From contig WMKK01000008.1 in assembly GCA_012295225.1 (NCBI GenBank), positions 682,001 through 746,000 on the forward strand: a DNA stretch of 64,000 bases, given 5' to 3'. The notes under the pieces were generated by a model. It saw only the letters and a program-made list of their open reading frames with translations, was not told where the DNA came from and made no database searches. The stretch is from Ostreococcus mediterraneus (taxonomy: Eukaryota; Chlorophyta; Mamiellophyceae; Mamiellales; Bathycoccaceae). The position numbers and the translations under genes were made by a program. Position 1 is the stretch's first letter. Every line of letters begins with the position of its first letter. Below, piece by piece: positions 46,195 to 56,434 of this stretch.

Positions 46195-47526
46195 TTATGG
46201 CCTAGTCGCCGCACGTCTCGCTTCGTCGTCGGCAATCTTTGCCGCAATAAACGCACTTAAATTGAACTCTTCATCGTTCGCGTATAAGGCTTCAATCTCA
46301 GCCTTTTGTCCACGCTCGCGCATAGTTTCCAGCTCGCAGCGGTGGACGAACAACGGCGTGTTCTCCCCCGCCGCGAGCGCGTTTTCAATCAGCGACTCGT
46401 CCCGCGGCGTCAATGATTGAAACGCATTCTCAGGGACTAAATCCAAGTCATTCGTACGCAGACCAATTAACTCAAGTGGCACCGCGTAGGGCACAGAATC
46501 CATCAGCGACGCACCAGAGCCGCTCGAGTACGACGACCAAATCCAAAGACCGCTCGGATTGAAGTCCGCGAACATGTAAAACCGCGACGGAATTGGATTC
46601 AACTCCAAGGCGCGTTTGAGCAAGAATAAAAACTTACGCGTGGCGAGGTCAGGGAACCCTTTTGCGGTGATCACCACGCATGGAATAATGTCAAATATGC
46701 GTTCGTTAAGTAGTCGCTGGAACACGGCGTCTTTTTCCACGACGACGACGTACGCCGCGTCTGAATATAATTTCATCGCGTCCATTTCATTCATATCTCC
46801 AGTGATTGCGAATCCACCCGAGCCAACGATTGTGCAATCGTGCCGTGCCCCGAACGCAGTCTCGATGTGCACGCGTCCGAATACCTGTCCCTTGCTCGAC
46901 GCCGATAATCCCAACGCGCTTCTTGGTGCGCCGATCGCCGCCGAGATGCATCGAATCGTATCCGCGAGCTTACCATCCGTCGTTTCTCGCGCAGCATCAT
47001 CCCGACGTCCGCGAGATAACATGACATAGTACAACTCGCGTATCGTCATGCTGCATTCTCGCCGCAACCCTTGACGGATGACGTCTAACGTGCTCCAGAA
47101 TCGGTGATACGTCGCGCCTCGATCGCGCGCAAAGCAAAATCGAGCCGCGACGCTTCGCGCGACATCTTCTTCATCAAACACGCGCGCACCATTTCCATCG
47201 TCATAATCGACATAATCACCACGAATGATACATTCGACGTGCTCATCGTCGTTGCCATTCGGCGGCGCGCGCACTATACGCTCGTCGACAACCCATCCTC
47301 CGCGCGCGCAATCGAACCGCGTCTCGCGACGTCTCGCGACGCCTCGCAATCCCAACACTTTCGGTGGCATTTCGCTCACGCACGTGCCCGCAAACGCGTC
47401 ACGCACAAAAACACACGCCAAATGTTCGATGCGCGCGATGACATCTCGACGCGTGGCGGCGTGGGTGGCCAAGACATCATCATGGACATGGCTGGCGCGC
47501 GCGGCGTCGAGCGCAAACGCCTCCAT
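46195..47526 (-). CDS. SPO11/TopoVIA-like protein
   Basis: 443 aa from the ATG at 47526; further upstream the frame has no ATG. The winged-helix catalytic region has TIRELYYVMLS with the putative catalytic Tyr167 (second Tyr). The Toprim domain follows: VVVVEKDAVFQRL (Glu264), VITAKGFPDLATRKFL and FADFNPSGLW, where the usual DxD reads Asp321-Phe-Asn323. C-terminal LRTNDLDLVPENAFQSLTPRDE is typical of eukaryotic SPO11. SPO11 makes the double-strand breaks that start meiotic recombination; TopoVIA partners TopoVIB. Which paralogue this is cannot be decided by eye. Presence fits a cryptic sexual cycle. Convergent with no gene; followed by SPT6 on the same strand. Confidence 0.88.
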   Translation of the reverse strand: MEAFALDAARASHVHDDVLATHAATRRDVIARIEHLACVFVRDAFAGTCVSEMPPKVLGLRGVARRRETRFDCARGGWVVDERIVRAPPNGNDDEHVECIIRGDYVDYDDGNGARVFDEEDVARSVAARFCFARDRGATYHRFWSTLDVIRQGLRRECSMTIRELYYVMLSRGRRDDAARETTDGKLADTIRCISAAIGAPRSALGLSASSKGQVFGRVHIETAFGARHDCTIVGSGGFAITGDMNEMDAMKLYSDAAYVVVVEKDAVFQRLLNERIFDIIPCVVITAKGFPDLATRKFLFLLKRALELNPIPSRFYMFADFNPSGLWIWSSYSSGSGASLMDSVPYAVPLELIGLRTNDLDLVPENAFQSLTPRDESLIENALAAGENTPLFVHRCELETMRERGQKAEIEALYANDEEFNLSAFIAAKIADDEARRAATRP

Positions 47527-47753
47527 GTGTCGCCGGCGACGACGGTGACGACGCCGGCGGCGGCCGCGACGGATGTGCGCAATCGAAACGCTCTTTGTCG
47601 TGCGTGCGTGCGCGGACGTGCGAATACGCGCGATGCTTCGAGAGGCGTCGATCAATGAGGTCCTAATGGTATCGTGTCGTGATTTCAATTTTGTCTTTTG
47701 GTTTTAATCTAAATGTTCGTGGTACGTCCTTTCCTTCTTTCCTTTGTGTGGAG

Positions 47754-50700
47754 TTACCACGGGTTGGGGTCGTGCCCGGGCGGGGGTTTCGCACAGTTGA
47801 CCTTGAAGAAGGCTAACAGGCGATCGACGGTGGGGAAGACCATTTTGCGGTACTTGAATCCAGCGGGGGTGAGCACGATGTACTCGTGATGGACGTTGCC
47901 GCTCGAGCTTCGAATGTACGACATGCAAAACATACCTTGGTATTCGTACGAGACGCTCAATGCGTAAGGGCGAATGGATGGCGAACGTGCGAGTTGTTGC
48001 TTCAATGCAGCGTCGACTTCGTCTTTGGTGCCACCCATAAACTTGCGGTGGCGAAGCATGTGCTTGACGAGCGATACTTGGGGCTCGACGTGACGCGCCA
48101 TGACTTCATCCAAATCTTCGTACTCTTCGCCGTCGATGATGAGCGGCGATCCAAGGCCGAGATTGGACACCCCAGAGCCTTTGTTACCCTCTCGGATGTC
48201 AATGTGCTTGTAAATGTCGTCGTACATTTTCATCGTGCACGACAAGTTACGCACACCCTTGCTACTCGGGCGGATGATCACCTCGCCGATGTCGGCATCC
48301 TTGAGCTTGTCTTGCGCGGCGACGGGGTCAATGTTTTGAAAGTACGGGTGATCAATGTTGCGCTTGATGAATGCTGGCTTCTTCTTCTGCGCAGCCGACT
48401 TCTTCTTGGGCGCGAGTTCACCGTCTTGGATCTCCATGCTATAGTAAGGATTGCGTTCACCCGCGTGCATGTGCTCTTCCCACAACGCGGTTTCCGCCGG
48501 CTTCAACGTCCTGCCGCTACACACGAGTTGCACGGTGAAATTGTGAATATCAATGCCATCCATGGCCACGCGGGCGGTAATGACTTGACCGGGTTGGATC
48601 TTTTCCTCCAAACGGTCGACGTGGTTGTCGCTGACGTCGCTCTTGTCGACGTAACCAATCAATCCACTGTCGAGCGTGCACACGGCGCGCGCCTGGCGAC
48701 CATCGCGTGGGCCTTCAATCTTCTTCACCGTACAGTGAATCAATTTGCCTTGCGCCAACGTCTGCGGGGTTTCGCCAGTGAGCAACGAAAACAAGTTCTC
48801 CGGCGCGAGGGACACCCATGGTGGGCGGATTTCCTTGAAAGGGTACCGCATCTCCACGCGAATTTCGCGCACGATTTCAAGCAACTTGCCCATGCCCGCT
48901 TCGGTTTCCAAATATCCGGCGTAATCTTCCAAAATCAGCGGCGCCACCTTGGTTTCCCACGTCTTGGGTTGAAAGCATTGCTCGATTAATCGCTCTTTGT
49001 CGTACTTGTCCATGGTAGTCATGTCGTCTTCGACTTCGAGGGCGTTTTGCACGATGGCTTCCGCCTTGTCGTAGTGTTCAGGGTGCGTCCGCGTGGAATC
49101 AAGGACGTCGCCTCCGACGACGCGCAAAAAGGCAGCCGCGTTTCTGAAGACGGTTTCCTTGAGTGATGGCTTCAAATCAACCTTGTTGTCGATCACGCCA
49201 CCTTCGTGCGAACGTACGGCGTTCACCACAACGGCAGCCTTGCGCGGGCCGAGACCAGCGACGTAGCGCAACAAACCAGCCATCCACGGGTGCGCGCACA
49301 CCGCGTTTACATCAACACCAGCTTGGTTCACCAGAGTTACGAGCTGGCGTTCCATAATAGCCACACGGTCATCTTTACTCAACACGGCGTCTTGTAACGG
49401 ACACATCGGAAGCGAACCGGCTTCTCCACCGGGCACGAGCGATGCGACAACGGCGGCTGGGTTGAGCATGTAGCGGCCCAACGCCACGGCGCGCAAGACG
49501 ACTGGCGTCTGTTCTGGCATCTCCGACTTGACCACGCTCGCGGTTTCGCACAACTTGGCTACCGTGTCGTCAACGTATTCGACTGCAATGACTGAAACTT
49601 CTTCCGGGATTGCGCGTGGTTGTTCTTCAACAATGCGAGCGACGGTGGCGGTGAGAACTTCGTACACACGTCTGGCATCCATGCCAATGGCGCCCACAGC
49701 ACACACGTGTGGACGGTGTTGTACGACAAAATTCATCAGCGCTTGAAGTTCATCTTGCTGCGAGTTCATTTGTGCACCACCGGCGGCGCGTGGCCCACCA
49801 AGGTTGCGTCCAATAGTATGGCACTGAATGTAATCCACGAGCTCGCCCGCCGTGTCGAGCGCGACAAAAGTCGCAGGAGACCCAGCAACAGCAGCGACGA
49901 CGCGTACATCGATTTCTTCTTCCGCACGTGGCGGCTGCCACGGTGCGCAATAGATGTAACTCCACGCTCCTTCCGAGCACGTACGCGCCATGTGATCGCG
50001 CGCGTCTTGACCAAGCATGCTCGCAAAATCACGCGTCGCCGCCGGAAGCAAGTGTTCATTGAGTGCCTTTTCGAGAATCGACTTACGCACAGCGTTCCAC
50101 TCATTCGCAAGCGCACTTTCGTTTTCACTCAAGTAGCTTGTGTACATTTCTTGCAACGTGTGCTCGACGCGCACCTTAGAAAAGCCTATGCTCACCTTGA
50201 GTAAACCGCGGCGTTTGCCCTCCATCATGTACGCGAATTGTTCGCCAGTAACCTTGTATAAGGGCACATCCTTCAAGCGCTTAATAGGCGCGATCGGATG
50301 CCACGGGTCGACGATCTCGGTGCCTTGCGGCGTCGGATGTGTGCTCACCGTCGCGTGCTCAGAGAACTTGTCGCGAAGCCAATTGCGAATGGTGGGCTCA
50401 GCGCCGATTTCAGTCGCCGCCACCGTAACAAAGGCCTCCATGACGTGTTCAATCTTCGTAAAGCCTTGGTCCAAGTACACCTTGGCGAGCTCACTTGGTG
50501 GAACATCAGCCAGGTTATCGCTATCCTTGTAGTGAAACAAACTTTCGCCGAGAGTCTCCGCGGTGGGACCAGACATCTTGACGAGGTCACGGATACCCTT
50601 TGCAACGTGCAAATCGTAATCCGTGCGACGTTGCGGGCGACGAGACGTGCCATCCAACTTTTCTTTAAAGAACAAGTTTGCCTTGGCCTCAATATCATCC

Positions 50701-52355
50701 ACGAAGTGATCCATCGTCGCGTAGTGCAAATGGTTGATCAACTGACGAGCTACTTGGCCGTGTTCGTGGTCGGCTTTAGCCTCTGCGATGGCGTTAAAGC
50801 TCGCCGCCAAACGCGATTTTCGAAGTTCAAGGCGTACGTAACGGTCATCCCAATCGAGAATGGCGTACATCACATCGAATCGTCTCAAAAGTCGTTCGTA
50901 GTTTCCACCGTCTTCATCCAAGGCTCGGCGCGCCTCTTCGTAGCGGCCACGAAGGAGGAGCACCATGTCGTCTCGGCGCTGCGTACCAATATACGGCACC
51001 TCCAAATGCTCTTCGAACGTAAGCTTGAGAAATAAGACGATAGAGGAAATAATCGCTTCGGCTTCTTCTGCTGGTAACTCATTCATCGACTGCTCTAACA
51101 TGTATTCTCGGTTCATGCGAGCTTCTTCTGATTCGTAATCCGCGGCGCCGCGCAACAAGAGCGCGCCTTCGGGTGTGGGTTGGCCCTTTTGCACCGACCC
51201 GACACCCATGAGACGATCGTAAATCCAACGCGCTTCATGTTCCCAGTCCATCGGTGCTGATGCAGGACGCGGCTTGAGTTGCTGACGTTCCGGGATGTCC
51301 GTTTCACGAATCTGGTCATCCGCGGCGGTGAGCATTTGCTCCTTCACCACGGACGGTTCGAACGCCTTGGATGCCCAAGTCTTCGCCTCCGCCGGGCCAC
51401 CGACTGACTTTCGGGCGGACTTTTGCTCCACCTTTGCGGCACGCCGCTCTGCGGCTGCCGCGCGGGCCCGTTCGTAATCCTCTGCGTTTGCGTCATCATT
51501 TTCAATAAAATCATCCATCTCGCCATCTTCGCCGTCGCTACTATCCTCCGCCAAATCCTCAACACTTTGCGACTCCGCAACGCCACCGACGCGGTTACGA
51601 CGTGCGAACATGCGGTGGAGCTCTTCGGTGTCGCCAAAGATATCCGCTGCGTCTTGGAGCTGGTCTCGGCGCAAGCCCGGAATGGAAGACTTGAGACGAC
51701 GCTGGCGCTCCTCCTTAGACTCCTTGGGACCATCCGTTTCATCGCGCACGATAAAGTCATCCATCTCGTCTTCGGAGTCATCGTCATCACTATATGCCAC
51801 CGCATGCTTAGCGTCAGGGGCCTCCGGCGCTTGAACAGCCGCGGTGGGGGCCTCCCCTTCCGCGCCCGCCGCCTCCTCGTCGTCATCCTCGCCAAACAAA
51901 CCGCGTTCCAGATCCGCAATCGTTCCCGCTGCGCGCGGTTCTGCCGTCGTCGCTCCTTCACGCTCTGCCGCAGTCTGAATGCGCTTCTTCTTTTCTTTGC
52001 GCTTAAACCCAGTGACTTGGTTATCCTCCAAAAGCTCGTAATCTTCCTCGTCGAGCGCCATGGCGCGTTTGCGGCGACGACGTCGAATGCCCTCATCTTC
52101 GTCATCACTATCCTCCTCTGCCGCCGCCGTCGCATCGCCCTCGGCGTTCGCATCGGTCGCATCCTCCTGCTGCGCATCCGCCGTGACCGTCGCGTTGACG
52201 CCCTCGGACTCTACCGCGTCGTCCCCACCAGCCCCTCCAGCGGGCGCGCCCACATCCGCTCCACGCTCCGCCGCCTCCTCCGCATTCCGCACCGCGTTCA
52301 TCGCCTGTGCGTCATCACCACCATTCCCCACGTCTTCGCGTTCGTCGTCCGACAT
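47754..52355 (-). CDS. SPT6: Transcription elongation factor/histone chaperone SPT6
   Basis: 1533 aa from the ATG at 52355 (the frame continues only to a TTG upstream). The N-terminal ~330 residues are highly acidic (EDSDDEDEG, DDDSEDEMDDFIVRDE, DSSDGEDGEMDDFIEN), as in all SPT6. The core continues with the death-like and YqgF-like domain (RVVAAVAGSPATFVALDTAG), helix-hairpin-helix (LLRYVAGLGPRKAAVVVNAV), S1 (about 1210-1280, LIGYVDKSDVSDN) and tandem SH2 (about 1333-1525), which opens HPYFQNIDPVAAQDKL and has the phosphopeptide-binding Arg in VIIRPSS. SPT6 travels with elongating RNA polymerase II and reassembles nucleosomes. It is the largest gene of the window. Confidence 0.96.
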   Translation of the reverse strand: MSDDEREDVGNGGDDAQAMNAVRNAEEAAERGADVGAPAGGAGGDDAVESEGVNATVTADAQQEDATDANAEGDATAAAEEDSDDEDEGIRRRRRKRAMALDEEDYELLEDNQVTGFKRKEKKKRIQTAAEREGATTAEPRAAGTIADLERGLFGEDDDEEAAGAEGEAPTAAVQAPEAPDAKHAVAYSDDDDSEDEMDDFIVRDETDGPKESKEERQRRLKSSIPGLRRDQLQDAADIFGDTEELHRMFARRNRVGGVAESQSVEDLAEDSSDGEDGEMDDFIENDDANAEDYERARAAAAERRAAKVEQKSARKSVGGPAEAKTWASKAFEPSVVKEQMLTAADDQIRETDIPERQQLKPRPASAPMDWEHEARWIYDRLMGVGSVQKGQPTPEGALLLRGAADYESEEARMNREYMLEQSMNELPAEEAEAIISSIVLFLKLTFEEHLEVPYIGTQRRDDMVLLLRGRYEEARRALDEDGGNYERLLRRFDVMYAILDWDDRYVRLELRKSRLAASFNAIAEAKADHEHGQVARQLINHLHYATMDHFVDDIEAKANLFFKEKLDGTSRRPQRRTDYDLHVAKGIRDLVKMSGPTAETLGESLFHYKDSDNLADVPPSELAKVYLDQGFTKIEHVMEAFVTVAATEIGAEPTIRNWLRDKFSEHATVSTHPTPQGTEIVDPWHPIAPIKRLKDVPLYKVTGEQFAYMMEGKRRGLLKVSIGFSKVRVEHTLQEMYTSYLSENESALANEWNAVRKSILEKALNEHLLPAATRDFASMLGQDARDHMARTCSEGAWSYIYCAPWQPPRAEEEIDVRVVAAVAGSPATFVALDTAGELVDYIQCHTIGRNLGGPRAAGGAQMNSQQDELQALMNFVVQHRPHVCAVGAIGMDARRVYEVLTATVARIVEEQPRAIPEEVSVIAVEYVDDTVAKLCETASVVKSEMPEQTPVVLRAVALGRYMLNPAAVVASLVPGGEAGSLPMCPLQDAVLSKDDRVAIMERQLVTLVNQAGVDVNAVCAHPWMAGLLRYVAGLGPRKAAVVVNAVRSHEGGVIDNKVDLKPSLKETVFRNAAAFLRVVGGDVLDSTRTHPEHYDKAEAIVQNALEVEDDMTTMDKYDKERLIEQCFQPKTWETKVAPLILEDYAGYLETEAGMGKLLEIVREIRVEMRYPFKEIRPPWVSLAPENLFSLLTGETPQTLAQGKLIHCTVKKIEGPRDGRQARAVCTLDSGLIGYVDKSDVSDNHVDRLEEKIQPGQVITARVAMDGIDIHNFTVQLVCSGRTLKPAETALWEEHMHAGERNPYYSMEIQDGELAPKKKSAAQKKKPAFIKRNIDHPYFQNIDPVAAQDKLKDADIGEVIIRPSSKGVRNLSCTMKMYDDIYKHIDIREGNKGSGVSNLGLGSPLIIDGEEYEDLDEVMARHVEPQVSLVKHMLRHRKFMGGTKDEVDAALKQQLARSPSIRPYALSVSYEYQGMFCMSYIRSSSGNVHHEYIVLTPAGFKYRKMVFPTVDRLLAFFKVNCAKPPPGHDPNPW

Positions 52356-52625
52356 CTCGCGTGCCTCGCGCGTGCGCAAACCGAGAGTGATCTATCGATA
52401 CAAGATCGATCTGCGGCGCGCAAATTGAACGAATCAGCGACGCGGTTTTCGGTTCGGGTCGCCTTGCTACGCGCGGTTCGGGTCGCACGACGACGTCGAT
52501 GACGAGAGGTGTGCGCGCGCGTGCGTGCGGACACCACCCGATGGCGACGCGCCGAGGAATGGCGATGCAGTCAGAATGTAGGTTTGGGACAGCGTTTTCA
52601 GTTTGGTATTACAACTTTGGAGGTG

Positions 52626-55600
52626 TTATCGCCACGCTCTGGCGGCGTCGGCGTCATCAGCGGCACGCTTTGCGACGATGGTACCAATGACGAGAGCGAT
52701 GAGGGTGAACACGAGTAAAGCGTGGGAAAAGTCGTCATCGAGCGCGTCGAAACTCTGCGACGGATTGAGCCGAGTGTAAAAGGCGTCCAATCCATACGCA
52801 AAGAATAATACGCTGCTTTCCAGCGTGGCTGGGGCGGTGATGATACCGCGTAAGCCACGAACAGTGTAGTGGTACGTGGCCCATGACGCTGGGAACACGG
52901 GAATGACTTCATTGTACGGGATTAGGCCTTCTTCGCGATCGGCTGGTGTGGGTTTATTCGGCCGCCGCGGGTCCAGAAACCGCTTGTCGATGGACGTGAC
53001 TTGGTCTGTAGCCGTGGCGAGCAGCACCGCAGGTTCGGTGACGCCGCGCATTGAACGCGTGACGCTGAGCATTTTCGCTTCGGGGCGAATGTAATAGCTC
53101 TGTCCGATTATTCGTAAAGTTGGCGGCGCGAGCGAGCTCGACGTTTCATTTTGCGCGCCGCCGAAGATGGACTTGTACACCAAATCACCGACAGCCAACC
53201 CGCGTCGATCTTCGCTATCGTCGTACATTTCTAACACACTCATCGCGTAACGCTGAGCACGAGTGTTGAAGTAATGGTACGCCACCCAATTCTCGCACAT
53301 CACCGCGTGTACGGGCCCACGAGCGTCGCCGTGACGCACACGATATAATATCCGACCAGTCACGGCGTCGATCAAGTTTACGTGCACCGCCGCCTCGGTG
53401 CTTGTGGCGACAAAAATCGTGTTCGGGTTGAGGTACTTGAACATGGTCGACCGGTCGCCTGGCACGCGCACCCACGAGTTCACGACCTCGCCCTCCATGG
53501 GCTTGGATGCAAAGCCGACGATGTCGCCCGACTCCGGCGGAAACGCCACCGTCCACGAATGCAAAGCGCTGATTTCGGACCCAAACGTCTCGGGCGCTGG
53601 GTTGAACTTGTATCCACGAACTTCATTCAACTCTTGATCGACTTTGTAGTACGACATGTGACGGAGCTGCTCGCGCGCGCTCAACCACGCCGTGTCGGCT
53701 TTGGGATAGACGGCGGCGGCGCCCGAGGAATCCACCAAAACCAATCCCATAGCACCGCCGGCGACGTCGAAAGGCAACACGTGTGCGGTGCGGAATGGAA
53801 ATTCAACGCGCTCCCCGACTATTTCGCCAGTGAATTGATCGATCACGACAAGCGATGTGGTGGAGACACCCTTGGCGATGGCGAGCGCATACTTGGCGCC
53901 GTCTTCACCGCCGAGCGGCTTCCATTCCATCAAGGCCGAAAATTCCAAGCCTGATGCGCCGAGGTACTGTCTCCACAATGCGCGCCCGTCGCCATTATGC
54001 ATCGCGATGACGCCTCCGCGCGCAGACAACGCGATGATTGACCGCCTAAATCCATTGTGGTCTTTATGCGCCTCATTCTTTGTGCTATCCTTTTGACGAA
54101 GCGCGACGAGACGGTTCATATCATTGCTCGTCGCGCGCCTGAAACGCATCTTAATAGAGAGCACTTGATACTCAATGCGTTCGCTTGACGTCAGCCGCAC
54201 GCTTGAGCCCACGTGCGCGGCAGCGCCTGCATCCGGAAGATGACCAAAAATTACGTCCCGCGCCTGCGAGGACGCCTCCTCGCGTGTCCAGACCACATCT
54301 TTCCCACGATGCAAGCTCATCGTCGCGTCGGCGTCGACAGTCAGTATTGAATCTTTAGATTTTGAAATGAATGCGCGCGCTAATGGTGCGTTGCGCAAGA
54401 ATTCATCACCTCGGCGCGTCTCGCCCAACGCGATTTCAGACGCGTCCAAAATCGACACTGAGCTCATTGCGTACGCCATCACACCGCGCTGCGCCATCGT
54501 ACGCGCGCGTACGACGCCGACGAACACGTCTTCGCCGTCCACCGATACGGCAGAGAACGTCGGACACGCGTCAGCGTACGTCTTGACGATTTCTAACGCC
54601 CCCGTGTCGACGTTGACGCGCGTCAACGCGCACGCCTCGCCTGACGCGAGCACACCAACACCGTGACGAATCGCCGCTAACGCGCCTCGCGCGTGACTGC
54701 CTACCACTTGTGTGTACGCCACGCGCTCTCCAGACGTAAACGCGAGCTCGGATGGCATCGCGAGGGTCGATACGCCTTTGCCTTTAACGAGCGCCGCGAC
54801 GTCGACAGAAATCACGCGACCCGTTGGCGTCACGCCAATCACGCGTGCGTTCGTCCCTACGCTAAGCGCGTACGCCTGATCGGGTGCAAACGTCCCTTGA
54901 CGTGCACTCGCACATTGACCGCCGATGACGGTCCCATCAATCGTGGTCATCGCGCACGCGCACGGCGCGCCCGTCTCGAGCTCTCGGCCAACCGCGTACG
55001 TCACCTCACCATGCACGAATACGCGCTCCCAAATCGCCTTCTCCGCAACGTCGCGCACATTCGCTCGCCAATTCACCTCACCCGTGCGCAATGAGCGCAT
55101 GACAACCTCTCCTTTGGCTAAAGTCACGACGTCGACGTCGCCGCACCCGTCGACGTCCCGTCTCGCCACAAACGCGTCCTCACCAATCTGCACCTCACGC
55201 TCCGCTCGAGCCTCCGCACTCGGCATCGCATCGCTATAACTCACACCTTCCCACAACAATTCCCCATCGCGCGTGTCGTACGCACGAATATGCTTGCCTC
55301 CGTCGCCGCTCGTCGCGAGCGCGACGTCGTCGTCGATCGCCGCGCGCGTCACCCCACCCTCGCTCGCATCATGCACCGCACGCCACGCGATCGCCCCAGT
55401 CGACGCATCAACGCTCGCCACGCACTCTGCGCTCTGCGTGAACAACCGCGCGTGCCGTGCGTCGAGATAGGCGTGCTGCACGTCCCCGATGTGTTCGGCG
55501 AGCCAGTCTCTCGATCCCAACTGCTCGCGACGCAACGCGCGCGCCGTCGGCGCGCGCGACGCGCATGACGCGACCAAGACCACCGCACACGCGCTCGCCA

Positions 55601-55661
55601 TCGAACGCGCGCGCCGGCGGCGCTGACGCCCGCCGCGATGCGCGCGTTCGGGCGTCATCAT
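52626..55661 (-). CDS. EMC1: ER membrane protein complex subunit 1 (EMC1)
   Basis: 1011 aa; ATG at 55661 with another at 55658. A signal peptide (RSMASACAVVLVASCASRA) is followed by a PQQ-like beta-propeller (about 50-560: QHAYLDARHARLFTQSAECV, IAWRAVHDASEGG) and the EMC1 C-terminal domain (DUF1620, about 790-985) with LIPYNEVIPVFPASWATYHYTVRG and FFAYGLDAFYTRLNPSQSFDALD. It ends in a transmembrane helix (about 975-997, ALLVFTLIALVIGTIVA). The complex inserts tail-anchored and multipass proteins into the ER. The gene is tandem downstream of nothing and divergent from the Lys-rich orphan gene (115 bp). Confidence 0.95.
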   Translation of the reverse strand: MMTPERAHRGGRQRRRRARSMASACAVVLVASCASRAPTARALRREQLGSRDWLAEHIGDVQHAYLDARHARLFTQSAECVASVDASTGAIAWRAVHDASEGGVTRAAIDDDVALATSGDGGKHIRAYDTRDGELLWEGVSYSDAMPSAEARAEREVQIGEDAFVARRDVDGCGDVDVVTLAKGEVVMRSLRTGEVNWRANVRDVAEKAIWERVFVHGEVTYAVGRELETGAPCACAMTTIDGTVIGGQCASARQGTFAPDQAYALSVGTNARVIGVTPTGRVISVDVAALVKGKGVSTLAMPSELAFTSGERVAYTQVVGSHARGALAAIRHGVGVLASGEACALTRVNVDTGALEIVKTYADACPTFSAVSVDGEDVFVGVVRARTMAQRGVMAYAMSSVSILDASEIALGETRRGDEFLRNAPLARAFISKSKDSILTVDADATMSLHRGKDVVWTREEASSQARDVIFGHLPDAGAAAHVGSSVRLTSSERIEYQVLSIKMRFRRATSNDMNRLVALRQKDSTKNEAHKDHNGFRRSIIALSARGGVIAMHNGDGRALWRQYLGASGLEFSALMEWKPLGGEDGAKYALAIAKGVSTTSLVVIDQFTGEIVGERVEFPFRTAHVLPFDVAGGAMGLVLVDSSGAAAVYPKADTAWLSAREQLRHMSYYKVDQELNEVRGYKFNPAPETFGSEISALHSWTVAFPPESGDIVGFASKPMEGEVVNSWVRVPGDRSTMFKYLNPNTIFVATSTEAAVHVNLIDAVTGRILYRVRHGDARGPVHAVMCENWVAYHYFNTRAQRYAMSVLEMYDDSEDRRGLAVGDLVYKSIFGGAQNETSSSLAPPTLRIIGQSYYIRPEAKMLSVTRSMRGVTEPAVLLATATDQVTSIDKRFLDPRRPNKPTPADREEGLIPYNEVIPVFPASWATYHYTVRGLRGIITAPATLESSVLFFAYGLDAFYTRLNPSQSFDALDDDFSHALLVFTLIALVIGTIVAKRAADDADAARAWR

Positions 55662-55776
55662 TGATGATGATGACGATGCGTCGCAATGTGTCGTCACTCA
55701 TCCGCGCGCCGGCCCCGACGCCTCTCGCGCGCCAATCGTCACACGCGCGCGCGTCGATCGCACCTCCGCGCACGCG

Positions 55777-55894
55777 ATGGCGCACGGCGCGATCGACGAC
55801 GTCATCGACGACCGCGCGCGCGCGCTGTACGTGAGCGCGTATGAACGCATCGACCGCGACCGAGGCGGCGGCGGAGCGAAGCTCGGCGTCCCGC

Positions 55895-55927
<33 letters not shown>

Positions 55928-56367
55928 GTGCGTCCGCGCGCGGAGTGTTCGTGGTGAACATTGCGCGCGACGTGCGCGCGGCGACGCTGCACGGGACGGT
56001 GATGCGCGTGGGTGAGGGAGGTGAGCTCGCGCGAGGCGGCGACGCGAGGCTCGCCGACGCGGGTTCGAGCTCAGGGACGTACGCGTACGATATTAACGTC
56101 GGTGGTAAAGGAAAGGGTGATGGGAAAGCGTCGCTCTTGACGCGCGCGCGAGTGCGGTGCTTGCGTGAATTGGCGATTACGAGAACGTTGGAGAGCGTTC
56201 GGGACGAGTACGAACGCGAAGCCGCAAAGGCGAGGACGAAAGAAACCAACGACGGCGGTGACGATGACGACGACGCGCGCGCGCGTAAGCGAGAGAGGAA
56301 GGAGAAGAAGGAGAAGAAGGAGAAGAAGGAGAAGTCGGCGAAAAAGGCCAAGAAGGACGCGTCGTAG
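55777..56367 (+). CDS. Hypothetical Lys-rich-tailed protein with Asp-Gly repeat
   Basis: 196 aa, not recognised. The N-terminal domain (about 1-130) has alpha/beta character: RARALYVSAYERIDRD, GVFVVNIARDVRAATLHGTVM, LLTRARVRCLRELAITRTLESV. It contains five DG pairs (46-55) encoded by a GACGGC microsatellite. After an Asp run the C-terminus is a Lys/Glu/Arg tail (RKRERKEKKEKKEKKEK then AKKAKKDAS) encoded by gaaggagaa repeats, which suggests nuclear or nucleolar location. Coding status is plausible because GC3-rich codon choice continues through the non-repeat part, but no homologue was recognised. Confidence 0.55.
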
Positions 56368-56434
56368 TTGAGATGTTTTTGTAACCAAAAAGTAAAACTG
56401 TGTAGCCGAGCCGCGCGTCGTCGCTCGTCACAAC

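Noticed and set aside
46806-47029. Plus-strand frames over SPO11
   Set aside because: Antisense of well-conserved SPO11 sequence.
52397-52625. Short frames between SPT6 and EMC1
   Set aside because: Arg/Thr low complexity; the interval is simply the SPT6 promoter and EMC1 3' end.
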